Of a DNA stretch of 5,209 nt, positions 1 to 5,209 are shown piece by piece. Both the position numbers and the translations under genes were made by a program. This DNA is from Deltaproteobacteria bacterium (lineage in GTDB: Bacteria; Myxococcota; Polyangia; Polyangiales; B10-G4), in the NCBI GenBank assembly GCA_019312705.1, contig JAFDCW010000397.1, positions 1 through 5,209 on the forward strand. The letters run 5' to 3'. How positions within the stretch are numbered: the first letter of the stretch is position 1; each line of letters opens with the position of its first letter. A model generated the notes under the pieces. The model was not told the origin of the DNA. It did no database searches and saw nothing but the letters and a program-made list of their open reading frames with translations.

Positions 1-1734
<1,734 letters not shown>

Positions 1735-1740
1735 GGGTCT

Positions 1741-1745
1741 CTCCT
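1741..1745 (-). promoter_or_regulatory. Ribosome binding site of the molybdenum hydroxylase gene
   Basis: The minus strand reads AGGAG followed by six bases (AGACCC) and then ATG at 1734. This is close to ideal Shine-Dalgarno spacing. It fixes the start, which also coincides with the expected N-terminus (MSVEFTLNG) of the ferredoxin domain. Confidence 0.8.
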
Positions 1746-1787
1746 GGGTGGATCCTGCATCCGGTTGTGGGGGGCCACCGGGAGCGC

Positions 1788-1825
1788 ATCATACAGGCTC
1801 TTGGGCCCGCCGTGGCGCCCGTCAA
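1788..1825 (-). promoter_or_regulatory. Weak promoter-like sequence upstream of the molybdenum hydroxylase gene
   Basis: The minus strand has TATGAT (1793 to 1788), a good sigma-70 -10 match, 53 bases before the start codon. A TTGACG lies at 1825 to 1820, but the spacing between the two is 26 bases rather than about 17. They therefore do not make a standard pair. Either element may be chance in this sequence, so this is only a candidate. Confidence 0.2.
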
Positions 1826-1867
1826 TAGGAGCGGCGATTCAGCGCCCTAGCGATCGGGGGCGATGGT

Positions 1868-1896
1868 GCAGTCCGGCGACGGAGCGCAGTCCGGCG
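1868..1896. repeat. 11-bp direct repeat, 18-bp period
   Basis: GCAGTCCGGCG occurs exactly at 1868-1878 and again at 1886-1896, separated by seven bases. The pair lies about 135-165 bases upstream of the molybdenum hydroxylase start. It could be a paired regulator-binding site or a small duplication. The repeat itself is read directly; any function is inference. Confidence 0.45.
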
Positions 1897-1941
1897 GCAC
1901 CCTAGGGCGAAGGTCTCTGCCCTGTGCTTTTGCTCTCCCGG

Positions 1942-3180
1942 TCAATGCACGTAGCCCAGGGCTCGCAGCCGCTCTAGCGTATCGGCGTCGATGATCGGGG
2001 GCGGCGTTCGTCGGGGGGAGGACACTCGGGTGGCCAGCGTCAGGGCGGTGGTGAGGCGAGCCACGTCTTTGCGGCCGACGTTCGGGGCACTGGCGTGCTC
2101 CCAGGGGTCGCGGACCAGGTCCATCCAGGCGTCGGCCTGGCCTCGCGAGCGCACGAGTTTGTAGTGGCCGTGCACGGCGAAGGAGAGACCGCCGGTCGCC
2201 CCGAGGACCGGTCCGGTACTGCCGCGCCCAGCCTCGAGGACCGGCACCAGGGAGACGCCGTCGAGCCCCGTCATCGGTCGCACGCCCGTGGCGTCGGTGA
2301 TGGTAGCCGCGATGGATACGAGACCCACCGAGCCAGCGATCCTGGCCGGGGCCAGGCCCGGCCAGTGAATCACCAACGGCACGTGGATCAACTCCTCCCA
2401 GACCCGGGTGCCGCCGTGACCGACGGAGCCATGGTCGAAGAGCTCTTCTCCGTGGTCCGAGGTAAAGACCACCAAGGTGTTCCTGAGCAGCCCACGGTCG
2501 TGAAGGCCCTCGACGAGGGGCCCGAGGACGAGTTCGTCGTGGTCGTAGGCGCCGGCGTCGTAGAGCGCCTCGAGGCGCGTTCGGTCACGCCCCGTCAAGG
2601 GCACCTCTCCCCGCTCGATGCGTTGCAGGAGATTGGGGGCTCCGTCGAAGTCGATTGGGCCCCGGTATGGGGCGGCGTCGAGGGCGGCTAGGGTCTCGGC
2701 TCGCGGGAGGTAGGGCGCGTGCACATCCGTCGTATGCAGATACCCGAAGAACGGGGCGCCGCTGTCCCGGGCGTCGATCCAGCGCAGCAAGTCCTCGACG
2801 AGCTCGTCGCCCCGGCCGCGCCCCGTCTGGGCCGCGTTGCGAAACTCGTCGAAGCCCCGCTCGAAGCCAAAACGCTCGCCGATGTAGCCGTTGGCGACGA
2901 ACGCTCCCGTCTCGTAACCGGCGGCGGACATACACTCGGCGAGAAGCGGAACCGACTCGTCGAGGGCCCGCTCGTGGGTCGTCGCTCCGTGGCGGCCGGG
3001 GAGCACGCCCGTCAGCAGGGTCGCGACGCTCGGCTTGGTCCATGACGCGTGGGCGTACGCCAGCTCGAAGAGCTGGCCGCCTCCCGCGAGACGATCGAAG
3101 GCCGGGGAGGGCATCGATGCATCCGGGTCATAGGCGCGCAGGCGGTCGGCGCGCAGCGTATCCACTACCACGATGAGCAC
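1942..3180 (-). CDS. Sulfatase-superfamily hydrolase (alkaline phosphatase fold), catalytic body; formylglycine residue replaced by Thr
   Basis: The 412-residue frame begins at a GTG (3180) inside the conserved first strand, IVVVDTLRAD. Metal-site elements are present: Asp7, Asp242-His243 (FTSDHGEE) and His255 in GSVGHGG. HTTDVHAPY (149-157) and HVPLVIHWPG (266-275) are also typical of the family. The C-terminus ends in LRALGYVH, common in bacterial members. The signature C/S-x-P-x-R-x4-T-G aligns with T48-K-P-S-V52-x4-T57-G58, so the formylglycine precursor is Thr and the Arg is Val. By analogy with Thr-using relatives such as lipoteichoic acid synthase, it could act as a phosphodiesterase, phosphatase or transferase rather than a true sulfatase; this is inference. 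No Shine-Dalgarno precedes the GTG, and a signal peptide lies just upstream in another frame, so the true start is probably ATG 3325 with a frameshift between. It lies downstream of the beta-helix gene on the same strand. Confidence 0.85.
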   Translation of the reverse strand: MLIVVVDTLRADRLRAYDPDASMPSPAFDRLAGGGQLFELAYAHASWTKPSVATLLTGVLPGRHGATTHERALDESVPLLAECMSAAGYETGAFVANGYIGERFGFERGFDEFRNAAQTGRGRGDELVEDLLRWIDARDSGAPFFGYLHTTDVHAPYLPRAETLAALDAAPYRGPIDFDGAPNLLQRIERGEVPLTGRDRTRLEALYDAGAYDHDELVLGPLVEGLHDRGLLRNTLVVFTSDHGEELFDHGSVGHGGTRVWEELIHVPLVIHWPGLAPARIAGSVGLVSIAATITDATGVRPMTGLDGVSLVPVLEAGRGSTGPVLGATGGLSFAVHGHYKLVRSRGQADAWMDLVRDPWEHASAPNVGRKDVARLTTALTLATRVSSPRRTPPPIIDADTLERLRALGYVH

Positions 3181-3325
3181 GTTGTCGACGCGGGGCGCGG
3201 GCCGCCAAGTCGCCGGAGAGCGAGGCGACGCCCGCAGTCCAGGCCAGCGCCGGCGTCGGCGTCGCGGACGCGACGGCGACAGCGACCAGCGCCACGGCGG
3301 CGATGACCCCGGAGCAACGGATCAT
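3181..3325 (-). other. Out-of-frame signal-peptide segment belonging to the sulfatase-like gene
   Basis: From ATG at 3325 this frame reads MIRCSGVIAAVALVAVAVAS and then TPTPALA before WTAG. This is a short basic start, a strongly hydrophobic core and an Ala-x-Ala cleavage site near residue 28, a typical Sec signal peptide. The frame then runs out of frame across the sulfatase body and stops at 3128. The body's own frame has a stop at 3322-3324 and no ATG before the conserved core. Removing one base (or adding two) around 3187-3210, for example one C of the CCCC run (GGGG at 3192-3195 on the plus strand), would join the two parts into one exported protein of about 460 residues. Either the sequence has an error or the gene is broken. 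The purine-rich GAGAAG abuts the ATG, a poor but possible ribosome binding site. Confidence 0.7.
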
Positions 3326-3332
3326 CTTCTCA

Positions 3333-3359
3333 GGCTACGCCGGTGTAGGGTCCGTAGCC
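3333..3359 (-). repeat. Perfect 7-bp inverted repeat just upstream of the signal-peptide start
   Basis: GGCTACG and CGTAGCC are exact reverse complements (3333-3339 and 3353-3359) with a 13-base loop. The stem ends seven bases before ATG 3325 and starts 40 bases after the stop of the beta-helix gene. No T-run follows it on the minus strand, so it is not a standard intrinsic terminator. It could be an mRNA hairpin that affects translation start or message stability, or an operator. Chance is possible in GC-rich DNA. Confidence 0.4.
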
Positions 3360-3399
3360 AACTCTCCCCGTATGGTGAGGGCCCCCGCGCCGCCCTTCG

Positions 3400-5209
3400 T
3401 TACTCGGGGGTTTCCGCGGGCGTCGCCGGGAGTCCGAGGCCGCCGAGGTCGGAGTCCGGGAGCGGAATGAACGCCGCGTCGATGTTGCGCTGGTTGTCGA
3501 TGAAACGGACGTCGTTCATCAGTCGCGCAAAATCATAGTCCGGAGCGTCCTGGATGTTGATGCCGATCGGGTGGTTGACGATCGCTCCGTTCGCGAGGTC
3601 GACGCTCGCTCCGCCGGTGATCTGCAAGCCGCCGAGGGCGCCGCCCTCGACGAGGAAGCCCGTCAGGGCCAGGGTGCCGCCGACCGCCGATGCTCCGAAA
3701 CCGCCCCCGGCGGAGCAGCTGCCTTCTTCGCCGCAGATGTTCTTCAGGATATTCCGGATGACGATGTCCCTCGCGTCGATGCGAGAGTCGGGGCCCGACG
3801 CCAACAGTCCAACCTCCCGATCCCCCTCGATCCGGACACCGGTCAACTCGATGAACCCACCGCCCTGGGCCACGATGCCTCGGCCCCGGCTTCCGTCCAC
3901 CGTGCTGCTCCGAGTCGCCGTGACGACCAGGCCGTTGGCCACGATGTGCGCTTCGTGGAAAGCGACGACACCAACCGCGCGAGCTTCGTGCACGGTGACC
4001 CGCTCCAGGTTCATCTCCGCCCCGGGGCCCGCCTCGATGCCATAACCGAGCTCTCCCGGGGTGTCCTCGACCATGTCCCGAACTTCCCCGTCGATGACGT
4101 TCACCGTACCGCCGAAACTCGCAATCCCCCGATGCGCTACTTCGTCGACCAGGACACGGGTCAGGGTGGCCGTCGCGTCCGTTTCGACCTGAATGCCGGC
4201 GGCGTAGTACACGCCCGGTTCTTCGATCATGCGCTCCCTCACTCGCCGAACCACCAAGTCGCTCAAGTCGACCTGTGCGCCCCCTAAGCCGATGAGCAGC
4301 CCGATTTCGTCCATGTCCAGGATTTCGATGCGCGTCCCGTCGACGACGGCCCCGTCGCGGACGAGAAAGCCGAATCCCCGGGTATCGCTCACGTCCCCCC
4401 GGATGATGGTCGCGTCGGTGAGGGTCAGGTGGGTGTCTACGTCGCTCGCGAAGAGTCCGTCGCTGGACGTGCCCTCGATGTGAATCCGTGTGACCTCGGC
4501 CCGTGCGCCGCGGATCATTCCCAGGCCCGCTCCGAGCTCGCCGTCGAGGACGCGAGCGGTCACGCCGTGGATGGCAACGTCCTCGGCCACGAGATGTGCT
4601 CCCGGGTCCTTTACGCTGATGCCCAGCGTATGCGTGTCGCGGACGACGGCCCGGGCGAGGCGCATGGTCGAGCCGCGCTCCACAGCGAGGCCGATACCGA
4701 GATCGCCCCGGCCGTCCGGGCCGATGGTGTCGATGACGATGTCTTCTCCGTCGAAGGTCGATCCGTCGCCTTGGGCGACGACTCCCCCGAAGTGGCAGTC
4801 TTCGACCCGGAGGCCCCTCGCGGTGACTGCCGCGCCTACCTCGATAGTGACGCCGATGCCCGTCTCGGCGCCCCCGAAGCGGAGGCCCGGCGTGACCCGC
4901 CGGACCACCGTGTCCTCGAGAGTCGCCTCGGTGCCTTCGCCCTGGACGAACACGCCGATCTCCAGGTTGTCCTCGAACACGGCCCGGCTCACCGTAGCGC
5001 TCGCGCCCTGGGAGAGACTCAACGCTCGTCCGTGGCTGCCGTCACTCTCCTGGGCCCGGGTGTTCCGAACCACCAGGTCCGTGAAGTGCAGCTCGGCGTC
5101 GGCCGCGCCGAAGATCGCGAAGTCGGTATTGTCGTCGAGCAACGCCCGGTGAATCTCGGCGGTCGCGCTCCCCTCTACGTCGAGGCCGCGACCAAAGGGC
5201 CCCCCCGCC
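3400..5209 (-). CDS. Large right-handed parallel beta-helix repeat protein, N-terminus outside window
   Basis: The frame is open to the right edge (first full codon 5208-5206) and ends in TAA at 3400, giving 602 visible residues. Nearly all of it is ten tandem modules, each starting with a Gly-x-Gly turn (GRGL, GIGV, GIGL, GFGF, GYGI). Each continues as a V-x-x-G-A strand, an R-V-x-V strand, a turn ending in Gly, and D-L/I-V-V-R. This ladder of short hydrophobic strands with Gly and Asp turns is typical of right-handed parallel beta-helix proteins (pectate-lyase-like fold). The protein is acidic and poor in Cys (residues 138, 492 and 498 only). No enzyme motif is recognisable. The C-terminus (LPATPAETPE) is short and Pro/Thr-rich without a sorting signal. 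Such proteins are often exported or surface-located, but the signal peptide would lie outside the window. The specific role is unknown. It may be co-transcribed with the sulfatase-like gene 74 bases downstream. Confidence 0.85.
   Translation of the reverse strand, partial: AGGPFGRGLDVEGSATAEIHRALLDDNTDFAIFGAADAELHFTDLVVRNTRAQESDGSHGRALSLSQGASATVSRAVFEDNLEIGVFVQGEGTEATLEDTVVRRVTPGLRFGGAETGIGVTIEVGAAVTARGLRVEDCHFGGVVAQGDGSTFDGEDIVIDTIGPDGRGDLGIGLAVERGSTMRLARAVVRDTHTLGISVKDPGAHLVAEDVAIHGVTARVLDGELGAGLGMIRGARAEVTRIHIEGTSSDGLFASDVDTHLTLTDATIIRGDVSDTRGFGFLVRDGAVVDGTRIEILDMDEIGLLIGLGGAQVDLSDLVVRRVRERMIEEPGVYYAAGIQVETDATATLTRVLVDEVAHRGIASFGGTVNVIDGEVRDMVEDTPGELGYGIEAGPGAEMNLERVTVHEARAVGVVAFHEAHIVANGLVVTATRSSTVDGSRGRGIVAQGGGFIELTGVRIEGDREVGLLASGPDSRIDARDIVIRNILKNICGEEGSCSAGGGFGASAVGGTLALTGFLVEGGALGGLQITGGASVDLANGAIVNHPIGINIQDAPDYDFARLMNDVRFIDNQRNIDAAFIPLPDSDLGGLGLPATPAETPE
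3553..5193 (-). repeat. Ten tandem beta-helix modules (52-61 residues each)
   Basis: Module starts on the minus strand are at 5193, 5031, 4860, 4698, 4533, 4377, 4203, 4047, 3885 and 3702. Visible lengths are 54, 57, 54, 55, 52, 58, 52, 54 and 61 residues, with the last module about 50. Each module holds two helical coils joined to the next by an acidic linker, often D-G-x or E-L before Gly-x-Gly. The similarity is clear in protein pattern but not in DNA, so the modules are old duplications, not recent copies. Confidence 0.7.

Larger units (their letters stand above)
1735..1941 (-). other. Intergenic region between the sulfatase-like gene and the molybdenum hydroxylase gene
   Basis: These 207 bases hold no convincing coding sequence. 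They contain an 11-bp direct repeat (1868-1878 and 1886-1896), the 8-bp palindrome CCCTAGGG at 1900-1907, a weak 5-bp inverted repeat (1904-1908 with 1919-1923) and a possible -10 element at 1788-1793. There is no stem followed by a T-run on the minus strand, so no clear intrinsic terminator for the upstream gene is visible. The region probably carries the promoter of the molybdenum hydroxylase gene. Confidence 0.6.

Noticed and set aside
1904..1923. AGGGC/GCCCT inverted repeat after the sulfatase-like stop codon, considered as a terminator
   Set aside because: The stem is only 5 bp with a 10-base loop, and no T-run follows on the minus strand. The T-rich stretch lies on the plus-strand side, where no gene ends.
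2095..2691. Plus-strand 198-residue frame opposite the sulfatase-like gene
   Set aside because: The minus strand encodes conserved family motifs throughout this stretch. The plus frame shows no family features or convincing ribosome binding site.
3571..4287. Plus-strand open frames of 160-240 residues opposite the beta-helix gene
   Set aside because: The minus strand has a continuous, regular repeat protein here. The plus frames are rich in Arg, Pro and Ser without any motif and are antisense shadows.
5200..5206. Run of seven C at the right edge, considered as a possible frameshift site
   Set aside because: The beta-helix reading frame continues sensibly through it to the edge (GGPFGRGLDVEG), so nothing indicates an indel here.

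Overview
The window is GC-rich (by eye about two thirds G+C). It has no RNA genes, CRISPR array or insertion sequence that I can see. Every convincing gene lies on the minus strand, so transcription runs from right to left. The protein types suggest a Myxococcota-like or other deltaproteobacterial-type organism: a multi-module parallel beta-helix protein, a sulfatase-fold hydrolase ending in the typical LRALGY tail, and a fused iron-sulfur/molybdenum hydroxylase. This placement is an inference from gene content; no taxonomic marker is present.

Layout in the direction of transcription. (1) Positions 5209 to 3400 hold the C-terminal 602 residues of a large right-handed beta-helix protein built from ten tandem modules of about 52-61 residues. 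Its start lies beyond the right edge. (2) A 74-nt gap contains a perfect 7-bp inverted repeat. (3) Positions 3325 to 1942 hold a sulfatase-superfamily hydrolase whose signal peptide and catalytic body are in different reading frames. This implies a one-base indel near 3187-3210, a sequencing error, or a real mutation. The body keeps the metal-binding motifs, but the formylglycine nucleophile position is Thr and the signature Arg is Val. (4) A 207-nt intergenic region carries an 11-bp direct repeat, an 8-bp palindrome and a weak promoter-like sequence. (5) Positions 1734 to 1 hold the N-terminal 578 residues of a molybdenum hydroxylase of the xanthine dehydrogenase/aldehyde oxidoreductase family, with two [2Fe-2S] domains fused directly to the molybdopterin domains and no FAD domain. 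Its C-terminus lies beyond the left edge.

The beta-helix and sulfatase-like genes are close and co-oriented, so they could be co-transcribed. Both look exported: the hydrolase by its displaced signal peptide, the beta-helix protein only by its fold. The molybdenum hydroxylase looks cytoplasmic, is separated by a larger gap and has its own good ribosome binding site, so a functional link to the other two is not evident. No clear new multi-gene system is visible. The most notable points are the out-of-frame signal peptide, the loss of the formylglycine residue and the regular beta-helix modules.
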